Below, one piece after another: positions 9,598 through 16,543 of a stretch of DNA of 17,237 nucleotides. The notes under the pieces were generated by a model. That model was not told the origin of the DNA. It worked only from the letters and a program-made list of their open reading frames with translations, and made no database searches. Origin of the DNA: Saprospiraceae bacterium (GTDB lineage: Bacteria > Bacteroidota > Bacteroidia > Chitinophagales > Saprospiraceae); the NCBI GenBank assembly GCA_016714765.1, contig JADKCF010000039.1, forward strand, positions 1 through 17,237, in the 5' to 3' direction. The number at the start of each line of letters is the position of its first letter. The first letter of the stretch is position 1. Made by a program: the position numbers and the translations under genes.

Positions 9598-10387
9598 TTT
9601 ACTTGGGTTTTGTTGGTTTTATAAAAAGGTTTGAATCTTATAGTGGAGTGTTAGTTTTTTGTTGGTTTCTACCCATCCCAACCCATCCCTTATAAGGGAA
9701 GGACTTCATGAGCGGTGATGGACCTGAGTTTAGTTTAACGAAAGTTTTATGTGTTCACCTTTAGCAATTCGTCTCTCTATCAAGATTATCGTAGTTTTTA
9801 TGTAGGCTGTTCGTTCTTCATTCAAATTGCTCGTCGCTCGGTAGTTCAAATCATTCGGTTGCTCGAATTGTTCGTCCTTCAGTTGTTCGAGTCATTCAGA
9901 TTAAAATAAAATCTAGAAAATTATCAAAATTGATAGCATTAAAGGTGCTGTTACTATAATTTTCAAGCCATGATTTCGAGGTTTCCCCAATTTTTATCAT
10001 AATTTTCAATTTGTATATATATATACGGAATTAGGGATTTTTATATCAACACTAATATTACATGTATTTTTGTGAGATTATTTACTCGGACTTTAATAAA
10101 TATGATAATGTAACAGAAATTCAGCTTTTAACCAAGCTTTACCATAACACCGTTTTGAACTGCATTTTTAGAAGTTGGTAACGAAGCCGAAATCCTTTTC
10201 GATCTCAAGTGGCTTCTGTTCTCAAGTGACTTCGACTCCTCGCCTGTGGCGAAATGCGCTCAGCCACCAACCTTCATCCCCCCCCGCCAAAACCCCAAGA
10301 CTAAAGCTAAAACCCAAAGACTAAAGACTAAAACCCAAAGACTAAAGACTAAAATAATATCCCACAATTGCTAATAAAACAGTCAAA
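9598..10387. repeat. Long intergenic region with dispersed repeats; no gene seen
   Basis: Contains a copy of the CCCATCC...AAGGGAAGG element (9675-9711), a TTCG/TCG-rich stretch resembling that at 1876-1922 (about 9805-9900), a short TA run (10014-10025), and a GTGGCT-hairpin repeat at 10176-10277. That is followed by imperfect ACTAAAG repeats at 10298-10345, immediately downstream of ATPase 2. I see no convincing reading frame on either strand. Confidence 0.65.
10176..10277. repeat. GTGGCT...AGCCAC hairpin repeat, copy A (3' side of ATPase 2)
   Basis: Runs from TTGGTAACGAAGCCGAAATC to CAGCCACCAACCTTCAT. It is a direct repeat of copy B (11701-11805), and its core recurs in the 133-bp tandem repeat (13732-14110). 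Nested complementarity: an outer GTGGCT/AGCCAC is kept in most copies, and an inner TCGCC-TGT-GGCGA is kept in A and B. A C8 run follows directly. Confidence 0.82.
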
Positions 10388-11598
10388 TCACCAAGATGGC
10401 TGCAACAAAAATCGGATATGTGTACATGTTGTATACCATCAAAGGAGCGTTGCCATACATCATCCATAGTCACCACATACTTAGGATAATTGTCCTTTAT
10501 ACTTTTAAGAGGTGAAAATTCCCTTTCTGTAGTATCGTCTCCGGCCAGCTTGAACGCTACTTGAATATACAATTTCTCATTCATTTTTTCTGCTACAAAA
10601 TCAATTTCTTTAGTACCTAATTTTCCTATATATACTTTGTATCCCCTTCTTACCAATTCGAGAAATACTATAGCTTCAAGAACTCCCGAGACCTGATCAT
10701 CTTTATAGCCCATCAATGTATATAAAAGCGATATCTCCGGAAAGTATTTTCCTGTGTTTTTAAAATTTCTTTACCTTTTAAATCATACCGCGATACTTTG
10801 TATATGATATAGGCGCTTTCCAATGCGTGAAGATAATTATAAACCGTATTGATATCTACTTTGCGAAACTGGCTTTTAAAATATTTTACTATACTAAGAG
10901 CTGAAAATGTTTGACCGATGTTTTCCAGAACAAATTTTATCACTCTCTCCAGCAGCTCTATATCCGGATGTTAAACCTTTGTATGGTATCTCTGAGTATA
11001 GTAGATGAGTAAATATCTTGTACAATCTTGTAAGCTCCTTCGTACGTATAGTCGGCAGTATGAAGTACCGGAAATCCACCCAATCTCTTATATCTGTCAA
11101 AATGTTGAGTAACGGAGAGAAAATCTTTGCGCCTGCTTTCATAAAATGAAACGGACTCTTGAAAAGACAATGGCAAAATATGGAACTCAACATACCTGCC
11201 TGCTAAATAGGTGGACAGCTCAGAAGACATTAATCCGGAGTTAGACCCCGTGAGATAGATATCTATTTTAAGATCCACTGTAAAAGCATTAATGGCTTTT
11301 TCCCAGCCTTTTACTTCCTGCACTTCATCCAAAAAAAGATAGGTTGACTTTGTGGGATGTATCCTTGTTACTACCAGATCATATAAATCTTTGGCCGTAA
11401 CCACATCCGATATTGCATACTCTCAAAATTAATACTCACAATCTGGTCAGGAGATTTTCCGGAAGAAAGTAAATTTTCTTTCAGCAACTCTAATATGGAA
11501 GATTTACCGCTGCGTCGAAGACCATTCAATACTTTTATTAAAAGTCTGTCTACAAAAGGCAGAATATTTTCAATAATATTATTTCTTTTTATCAGCAT
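10388..11598 (-). CDS. AAA ATPase of the AAA_14/DUF4143 family (ATPase 2), frameshifted
   Basis: About 404 residues from three or four frames. Walker A GLRRSGKSS, Walker B YLFLDEVQEV, sensor LTGSNSGLM, then LAGRYVEFHILPLSF and GGFPVL, the usual order for this family. The winged-helix/DUF4143 part has FSALSIVKYFKSQFRKVDIN and YNYLHALESAYIIYKV. The end has a nuclease-like KEIDFVAEK and YIQVAFKL. Breaks are near 11405-11415 (after NFESMQY), 10965-10972 and 10748-10760. A further missing T near 10408 would give the family-like ending DFLLQPSW with a stop at 10388-10390; as written the frame runs on to 10342. It shares only family-level resemblance with ATPase 1. Copies A and B of the hairpin repeat flank it. 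Confidence 0.9.
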
Positions 11599-11600
11599 TT

Positions 11601-11661
11601 TTTATGGATTACAACCACAAAATATGTTTATTATTTAGTTATTTATGGTTATAACTGTAAA
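11601..11661 (-). promoter_or_regulatory. Two imperfect direct repeats just upstream of ATPase 2
   Basis: In gene sense, TTTACAGTTATAACCATAAA (11642-11661) and TTTGTGGTTGTAATCCATAA (from 11620) align with a few changes. They are about 41 bp apart, and the nearer one touches the start region at 11598. They may be repeated operator half-sites, by analogy with the array before ATPase 1. This is positional inference only. Confidence 0.4.
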
Positions 11662-11700
11662 TAAACTTTAATATTTTAAAATAAGGAAAATTAAGCGCAG

Positions 11701-11805
11701 TGGTAACGAAGCCGAAATCACTTTTCGTTCTCAAGTGGCTCTGTTCTCAAGTGGCTTCGACTCCATCGCCTGTATGGCGAATGCGCTCCAGCCACCAACC
11801 TTCAT
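11701..11805. repeat. GTGGCT...AGCCAC hairpin repeat, copy B (between ATPase 2 and the AbiE pair)
   Basis: A direct copy of the sequence at 10176-10277, from TGGTAACGAAGCCGAAATC to CAGCCACCAACCTTCAT, with small indels. Inner hairpin ATCGCC-TGT-ATGGCGA; outer GTGGCT/AGCCAC. Confidence 0.82.
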
Positions 11806-11823
11806 ACCAAAGACCAAAAACCA

Positions 11824-11865
11824 GACTAAAGACTAAAGACTAAAGACTAAAGACTAAAGACTAAA
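11824..11865. repeat. GACTAAA heptamer microsatellite (six perfect units)
   Basis: Six consecutive GACTAAA units. Related imperfect ACTAAAG or GACCAAAG tracts follow copy A (10298-10345) and lie within the 133-bp tandem repeat (around 13843-13862 and 13975-13996). A seven-base period is prone to copy-number change. Confidence 0.9.
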
Positions 11866-11885
11866 ACCCAAAGACCAATAACCAA

Positions 11886-12074
11886 TCAAAAAGGTCGCCT
11901 CGGCAAACTCCCAAATACCTTATAGATCAATTCCGATTTCGGAAAAACAATCACCCAGGCGGTTAAAAAAATACACATAAAGTCAGTATAAAAACTCTGA
12001 TGCTCTTGGTACCATTGTTCGACTTTTCCTTTGAAAGGAAGCATTTTGCAACAAGAATGAACGGTGCTCCGCAA
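11886..12074 (-). CDS. Small unrecognised ORF, possible gene remnant
   Basis: A frame of about 62 residues from a TTG, or 52 from the ATG at MLPFKGKVEQWYQEHQ, ends in a stop at 11886. It has one possible membrane-spanning stretch (TDFMCIFLTAWVIVF) and a basic end (FGSLPRRPF). I do not recognise the family. It may be the C-terminal remnant of a larger membrane protein, or chance. It lies between hairpin copy B and the AbiEii gene, with no visible partner. Confidence 0.2.
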   Translation of the reverse strand: MRSTVHSCCKMLPFKGKVEQWYQEHQSFYTDFMCIFLTAWVIVFPKSELIYKVFGSLPRRPF

Positions 12075-12197
12075 TTGCCTTTTTTTGAACTAGCGTTTCT
12101 TGCCCGCTTCGGAGCAAGGGTTTATTAAAGTGTTAGTATTTTAAAGTGTAAAGTTTAAAGCTCCTATTAACGGTTAAACCTATAAAACTTTTAAAGG

Positions 12198-13000
12198 CTA
12201 AGAAAATTTGATATGAGCCACTAAATCATTAAAATATTGGAAGGACCAGATGTGTAAGTCGTCTTGATTTGTGACAAACTGTCTAATATCGAATCTAGCT
12301 TTTTCAACATCCAAGTTTTGAATCCTATTTAACATTAAATTTTGGAAATCTTTTACTGAAATACTCTTCTTACTTGTTTTAATATGACCAGAGTTTAATC
12401 CTCGATCTGTAAGTTCGTCCAATCTAAGTTGAACACCTTTCTTTATATACCATTCCAAGTCATACCAATCTCTTCCTTTTACTCGACTTTTCCATTCTCT
12501 AAAAAGTACTGCATGCATTTTACCTGCAAATAAGGATTCTACAGTCATGCAAGAAACATAGAAAGTATAAGGCTTAGTCAATAACAATTGCTCTGTGTTA
12601 AACTTCAAAGGTGGGGTTTTGTCTATCTCAATTTTTATTTTAATATTAGGAAAGTTGGTTGCCTTTCTATATTTTTCATCTAGCGTAATAAGGCCCCAAA
12701 CTGTATTTTCTTTTAAGAATGCGGACTCAATAGGTGAAATACTTTTCCTTTGTTTTAATGTAATATCAACATCCAGGCCCAATAAAGCAAATTCATCTTT
12801 TATTCCTTCAAAAAAAGGTATTAATGAAAAATTTTCATCTACATAATTCAATGAAAAATCAAGGTCTTCAGAGTATCTATCCAACTTATGAAAAATCCTC
12901 AAAGCTGTTCCACCATAAAATGTGGCATGTTTAAAAAAGCCACTGCTTAATAAGACTGTACAATATTTTTACTTGCCGCTTTTTTTCCCCAATTATACAT
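12198..13000 (-). CDS. abiEii: Nucleotidyltransferase toxin, AbiEii/AbiGii family, one frameshift
   Basis: Toxin of a type IV AbiE-like system; family members are cytoplasmic nucleotidyltransferases. About 267 residues if the ATG at 13000 (MYNWGKKAASKNIVQ) is used. The nucleotidyltransferase core has FYGGTALRIFHKLDRYSEDL followed by DFSL, that is, the G-G-T-A-L loop plus the E-D-L-D acidic pair. Later motifs are IKIEIDKTPP and VESLFAGKMHAVLFREWKSR followed by VKGRDWYDLEWY, typical of the family. One T is missing near 12953 (CAGTCTTATT), splitting the first 16 codons from the rest. The start overlaps the end of abiEi by about 50-70 nt, which supports one operon. No transmembrane segment is seen. 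Confidence 0.88.
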
Positions 13001-13540
13001 AATCTTTCTAATAAAAGTAGATCCAATTGCTCCAATCTATCGATGTCAAATCTTAAATCATCTTCAAGATAAGTCAACAAATCATTCTTGCCCGAAAACG
13101 ACAAATAAGGGGGTATTTACAAGATGATCATACAAAGCTTTTGTAGGGTTTGCAACGATACAAAAGGTGCTTTTCTCAACTTCAAATTGCATGATGCCTA
13201 AATGAAATAATTCTCTTGGTATCGACGAATAATTAAAATAACCCACCTCCGTTTTTATTTCTTTGCCTCTTTTTATTACACAGGATTGAATTGTTGTGGA
13301 TTTATCTGCTATCCACCCAAAATAGGACAAAACAGATAAACCGGTAACATAGGAAGGACCATAAAGGTGATTAGCAATATGAAAAAGGGAATAAGAGCTA
13401 CCAGTATTCAGATACCAGCCTCTAATCAAAGACGTAAGTTCTCCTTTTGATTTTAAATATTTTATTTTTTGCTCTGGATGACTTACCTATGAATAAAGAT
13501 CTATGAGCACATTATGAGGAATTGGATTAATTAAATTCAT
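12931..13540 (-). CDS. abiEi: AbiEi-family antitoxin/transcriptional repressor, disrupted
   Basis: About 200 residues. The N-terminus from ATG 13540 (MNLINPIPHNVLIDLYS) meets an in-frame TAG at 13487-13489, then continues with VSHPEQKIKYLKSKGELTSL, a winged-helix-like segment. Then GWYLNTGSSYSLFHIANHLY, GPSYVTGLSVLSYFGWI, IKRGKEIKTEVGYFNYSSIP and IVANPTKALYDHL, the conserved AbiEi core. One surplus G at 13109-13113 shifts the frame. Past it, TPYLSFSGKNDLLTYLEDDL and LEQLDLLLLERLCI match the family C-terminus. AbiEi proteins bind inverted repeats in their own promoter and repress it; a strong palindrome lies at 13595-13625. The stop is at 12931 as written, or 12947 if the AbiEii frameshift is corrected. 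Confidence 0.8.
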
Positions 13541-13731
13541 TTTATTACTTAATAATGCAAATATAAGTATATTTATTTTACTTTATATTACAATAATTGG
13601 TAAATAAAAAATTTATTTACCAATTTATGATTTAATAAGTATTTTTTTTCTACTTTAATATACAAATTATAGTATTATCAACAAAATAATATTACACAAA
13701 AAAACTTAAGACCAACGTCTAAAGTCTAAAA
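13541..13731. other. AT-rich promoter region of the abiE pair
   Basis: Very AT-rich. It contains the 31-nt palindrome at 13595-13625, whose near edge is 55 bp upstream of the abiEi ATG, and no reading frame of note. The dispersed repeats begin at about 13705. Confidence 0.6.
13595..13625. promoter_or_regulatory. Candidate AbiEi operator: 14+3+14 perfect inverted repeat
   Basis: Left arm AATTGGTAAATAAA (13595-13608), spacer AAA, right arm TTTATTTACCAATT (13612-13625): perfect complementarity over 14 bp per side. It lies directly upstream of the abiEi start on the coding side. Known AbiEi antitoxins autorepress by binding inverted repeats in this position. Confidence 0.72.
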
Positions 13732-14110
13732 GGTAGCCACGAAGGCACCAGGACACGAAGGATCACGAAGATGTATTCTCAAGTGGGTTCGGCTCCTTCG
13801 ACTATCGCGATTGCGCTCAGCCACCAACTATCAATATATAAAGACTAAAGACCAAGGACTAAAAGGTAGCCACGAAGGCACCAAGACACGAAGGATCACG
13901 AAGATGTATTCTCAAGTGGCTTCAGCTCCTTCTCCTATTGCGAATGCGCTCAGCCACCAACTATCAATATATAAAGACTAAAGACCAAAGACTAAAAGGT
14001 AGCCACGAAGCACCAAGACACGAAGGATCACGAAGATGTATTCTCAAGTGGCTTCAGCTCCTTCTCCTATTGCGAATGCGCTCAGCCACCAACTATCAAT
14101 TTATAAAGAC
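13732..14110. repeat. 133-bp tandem repeat, three copies
   Basis: Copies begin GGTAGCCACGAAG at 13732, 13865 and 13998, an exact 133-bp period. Each holds CACGAAGGATCACGAAGATG, then the CTCAAGTGG...GCGCTCAGCCACC hairpin core also found at 10176 and 11701, then an ACTAAAG/ACCAAAG tract. The third copy lacks one G near its start. No protein is convincing; open frames across it are repeat artefacts. Confidence 0.92.
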
Positions 14111-14218
14111 CAAAGTGCCTGACTACTGTAATGGAACCTGTCTGTTGAAATGCAACTTGTCTGCTGAAATGCAGTGTAAGCAAATGTAGGAAGATGTATT
14201 CCGATATTATATCATAAT

Positions 14219-14419
14219 TTAGAAATATATTTTTAGAATATCCTTTGTAAATATAATTCTCTCCTCATTTAACGCTAATTTGCGAATATCTGCATCAGTC
14301 AAAAACACTCCATGAGCATAGGACTTTGTATGAACAACATCATGACCCAGCTATAGAAAAATATTGACAAGTTTTGGGGTCAACTGTGTATCAATTAGCC
14401 ATTTATACTTTTTAATCAA
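14219..14419 (-). pseudogene. Decayed DUF5615 PIN-like toxin
   Basis: Directly follows the DUF433 antitoxin gene. The frame reads WLIDTQLTPKLVNIFL, then an in-frame TAG (14351-14353), then LGHDVVHTKSYAHGVFLTDA and DIRKLALNEERIIFTKD, matching the DUF5615 fold (first Asp, G-H-D, and T-K-D motifs). After TKD the family sequence is lost and the frame ends at 14219-14221, next to repeat-derived DNA. No ATG is visible; a TTG at 14417-14419 is the only plausible start. With an internal stop and a missing C-terminus it is probably inactive, though the TAG itself might be a sequencing error. Confidence 0.7.
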
Positions 14420-14426
14420 AATATTA

Positions 14427-14666
14427 TCAGGCTGCGACAATGGGTACAACAGATTGTGGATTACTTAACTTAGCGGCATAAACCAAGGCAGCCTTGATAT
14501 CTTCTTCTTCTAAAAAATCATAATCCTCAAGTATCTCATCAGTTTTCATGCCTGAGGCCAGTAATTCTAGCAATTGAGTAACGGTAAATCTCATATTTCT
14601 TATTGTGGGCTTACCATTACAGATTTCATTATTGATTGTTATTCTTTCTAAATATTCATTGTTCAT
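14427..14666 (-). CDS. DUF433 antitoxin (copy 1)
   Basis: 79 residues, intact, with ITINNEICNGKPTIRNMRFT, then VTQLLELLASGMKTDEILED and DIKAALVYAAKL. The G-K-P-x-I-x-x-x-R motif and the L-A-S-G-M helix-turn-helix-like segment are the DUF433 signature. DUF433 proteins are the usual upstream partners of DUF5615 toxins and probably bind DNA and toxin. The partner here (14219-14419) is decayed, so this is effectively an orphan antitoxin. It differs clearly from copy 2 at 15824-16036. Confidence 0.88.
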   Translation of the reverse strand: MNNEYLERITINNEICNGKPTIRNMRFTVTQLLELLASGMKTDEILEDYDFLEEEDIKAALVYAAKLSNPQSVVPIVAA

Positions 14667-14761
14667 GATATTTCATTTATTGGTCAAAACAATACAATTT
14701 ACATCAAAGTTCCTTTTAAATTGAAACATATCTTCTCATGTCAAGACAGTCCTTTACATAA

Positions 14762-14871
14762 GTCCCGCGTTGTCCACAGTCTCAGTCTGTTCCAAGCCTG
14801 AAAAGTCTGCTCGATACAGGGCAGATAAGTATGACTTTAGGACTTTTATCACATGGTCTATGACCGCTGTG
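14762..14871. repeat. GGTCTATGACC-family repeat, copy 1
   Basis: Carries CCAAGCCTGAAAAGTCTGC and GATACAGGGCAGATAA, shared with copy 3, and GGACTTTTATCACATGGTCT then ATGACCG, shared with copy 2. GGTC-TAT-GACC is a small palindrome. Confidence 0.7.
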
Positions 14872-14970
14872 TTTTACCCATCCCAACCCTTCCCTTAAAA
14901 GGGAAGGACTTTCATGCTCAGTAATTGATTGGATTTTAGCCTAACGAATGTATGCATTATTTTACCCATC

Positions 14971-15158
14971 TACGTTGTCCAAAGTCTTGGACTTTAGGAC
15001 TTTTATCAAACGGTCTATGACCGACGTATGTAAAAAACACTTCGTTTCATCATTGGGGCTTGCTGACAAGACTGCGGCAATGAAACCTGACTGCTGTAAT
15101 GGAACTTGTCTGCTGAAATGAAACTTGTCTTTATTGGCCTTACATTCTTTGAATGTAA
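14971..15158. repeat. GGTCTATGACC-family repeat, copy 2 (3' side of intact DUF433/DUF5615 cassette)
   Basis: Shares with copy 3 the ordered blocks ACGGTCTATGACC, CGTATGTAAAAA, CATCATTGGGGCTT, TGTAATGGAAC, TCTTTATTGGC and ATTCTTTGAATG. It is the same orientation as copy 3, so the two form direct repeats bracketing 15480-16036. Confidence 0.8.
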
Positions 15159-15190
15159 CCTTTACGTACAGTTACATTCGGAGAATGTAA
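15140..15190. repeat. Paired perfect hairpins TTACATTC-N3-GAATGTAA
   Basis: Two hairpins, 15140-15158 (loop TTT) and 15172-15190 (loop GGA), each with a perfect 8-bp stem, starts 32 nt apart. A shorter relative, GCATTC-TCT-GAATGC, lies at 16279-16293. The pairing and spacing resemble the REP doublets near the RAYT, but the stem sequence differs. Confidence 0.85.
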
Positions 15191-15479
15191 TGCCATTAAT
15201 GTAATGTTTTTTTGAGTGCTTTTCATTGGCAGTACATTCTTTGATTGGAACCTTTCAATGCATAAATTATATCAAAGTTCTATGAATAGTAAATCTTACA
15301 ATCCTGTGTCAATAAAATCCTTGAAATGACTTTATTCCTTACCTGAAATGTTGGGTATGGAGAGAGGGATTATTAGATCAATACTGAATTGCTGATGCGC
15401 TAAAACTGCACAGGTTTGTGGATTTGTCATGTGACTATCTACCACATACATATGTGCTTTAAACAACACTCATGGAAAA

Positions 15480-15827
15480 TTATAACTTTCTAACTCTTAA
15501 ATTTTTTCCTGTCAAAACCATAAATTTGGGATTATCCAAATGACTATAGTTCGAAATTATCTCTAAAAACACTTTTTCTATTTGACTATAAATAGGTTTA
15601 TCATACCTAATTAGTAATACCGACACACCTTGAAATCCATGTGAAAAAACCAAATTTCCAAAATCTTTATCTTCTGTGATCAGCAAAGCTTTGTTTTGAA
15701 GTGCTATTAAAATAACTTCTTCGTCAGAAACACCAAAAAAATTGTCTCTGATGGATATATAATCAATACCAAACTTCTTTGATAGCTGAATCCAATACTC
15801 TTCAATATTTTCATCAAAAAGTATCAA
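15480..15827 (-). CDS. DUF5615 PIN-like toxin (intact)
   Basis: 115 residues with no frameshift. It starts MILFDENIEEYWIQL (first acidic residues D5 and E6), then IDYISIRDN, FGVSDEEVILIALQ, and LLITEDKDFGNLV (acidic cluster D53/D55) and VSVLLIRYDKP. This matches the DUF5615/Mut7-C-like branch of the PIN fold, usually taken as ribonucleases in toxin-antitoxin pairs. Its start overlaps the DUF433 stop by 4 nt (ATGA at 15824-15827), so translation is coupled. No ribonuclease activity is shown by sequence alone. Confidence 0.9.
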   Translation of the reverse strand: MILFDENIEEYWIQLSKKFGIDYISIRDNFFGVSDEEVILIALQNKALLITEDKDFGNLVFSHGFQGVSVLLIRYDKPIYSQIEKVFLEIISNYSHLDNPKFMVLTGKNLRVRKL

Positions 15828-16036
15828 ACCAACTCAACAATTTGTTCATCAGCAATGAGATTTGCTGTATATTCAAAACAAGCTTGAATCTGATGCAAAT
15901 TTATATGTGGATAACTGGATAAAACCTGCTCTATGGAGTAACCACTTGCCAATTTTCTCATAATTAATTCAACGGAAATTCGTGTTCCTTTGATTATAGG
16001 TTTTCCAAGTAAAATTTTAGGGTCTCTAGTGATCAT
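15824..16036 (-). CDS. DUF433 antitoxin (copy 2)
   Basis: About 70 residues from the ATG at 16036 (MITRDPKILLGKPIIKGTRI). An upstream Met at 16063 would add nine residues (MHYKINLYV) but family members begin near the I-T-x-D-P-x-I motif. Then SVELIMRKLASGYSIEQVLS and IQACFEYTANL. The G-K-P-I-I-K-G-T-R signature is well kept. Intact and translationally coupled to the DUF5615 toxin. By family precedent it neutralises the toxin and may repress the operon; no clear operator palindrome is seen upstream. Confidence 0.9.
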   Translation of the reverse strand: MITRDPKILLGKPIIKGTRISVELIMRKLASGYSIEQVLSSYPHINLHQIQACFEYTANLIADEQIVELV

Positions 16037-16121
16037 GACGTACAAATTAATCTTGTAATGCATTTATAAATTCAAACTTATAAACAAATTTATTCCTGAT
16101 ATAGTTCCCCATTCTATGTCT

Positions 16122-16294
16122 AACCCAAGCCTGACAAGTCTTCCCGATACTGTGCAGATAAATTGGAATCGTGGACTATTATCTAACGGTCCATGACCAC
16201 CGTATGTAAAAAGACTCCATTACATCATTGGGGCTTTTTGACTAGACTACCGTAATGGAACCTATCTTTATTGGCATGGCATTCTCTGAATGCA
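16122..16294. repeat. GGTCTATGACC-family repeat, copy 3 (5' side of intact DUF433/DUF5615 cassette)
   Basis: Begins AACCCAAGCCTGACAAGTC (as copy 1), then ACGGTCCATGACCACCGT, ATGTAAAAAGACTCC, CATCATTGGGGCTT, CGTAATGGAACCT and TCTTTATTGGCATGGCATTC (as copy 2). Direct orientation relative to copies 1 and 2. Confidence 0.8.
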
Positions 16295-16326
16295 ACATAG
16301 TCGTTACAAGAACCAAAAGGACATAT

Positions 16327-16373
16327 AAAAAAAAAAAAAAAAAAAGCCCCCCCCCCAAAACCCCCCCCGCCCT
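16327..16373. other. A19-G-C10-A4-C8 homopolymer tract, possible assembly artefact
   Basis: An A-run of about 19 is followed by G, ten C, four A, eight C, G and three C. Such C-tracts are out of character for this AT-rich DNA. The only similar sequence in the window is CCCCCCCCGCC at 10278-10288. Confidence 0.75.
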
Positions 16374-16543
16374 TTAAATGCAATTTATTTGTTACAAGAA
16401 TACAATATTTGGACTCCGTAAGCTCATTATGTTTTCAAAAGTAAAAAACAAGTATGTACTTCATTCGTCATTTGGCACTCAAAACTGCCCCGCTGGCCCA
16501 TCTCCTTTAAATTCTAATTTACTATGGACAAGCTATCGTTTTC

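Larger units (their letters stand above)
14667..15479. repeat. Intergenic repeat cluster between the two DUF433 modules
   Basis: No gene is seen. From left: a GGTCTATGACC-family repeat (14762-14871), a CCCATCC...AAGGGAAGG element (14874-14916) with the palindrome CCTTCCCTT-AA-AAGGGAAGG, a second longer GGTCTATGACC copy (14971-15158), and paired hairpins at 15140-15190. The last 230 bp (15250-15479) is plain AT-rich sequence in which I see nothing. Confidence 0.7.
16064..16543. other. Intergenic region with a repeat copy and a homopolymer anomaly
   Basis: Holds GGTCTATGACC-family copy 3 (16122-16294), then a poly-A/poly-C tract (16327-16373). The last 170 bp, ending just past the PIN gene stop, has no gene I can support. 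Confidence 0.6.

Noticed and set aside
10342..10390. C-terminal extension of ATPase 2 to 10342
   Set aside because: One missing T near 10408 would restore the usual family ending at 10388; the extra tail reads into the ACTAAAG repeats.
13732..14110. CRISPR array or coding tandem-repeat protein
   Set aside because: The 133-bp period is fully repetitive without spacers, and open frames across it hit stops or have no recognisable composition.
13938..14189. Plus-strand open frame of 83 codons
   Set aside because: It lies within the 133-bp repeat and the downstream dispersed repeat; its protein contains a duplicated RMRSATNYQ that simply mirrors the DNA repeat.
15140..15190. Rho-independent terminator
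   Set aside because: The stems are perfect but AT-rich, there is no T-run after them, and no gene ends nearby. A paired REP-like element fits better.
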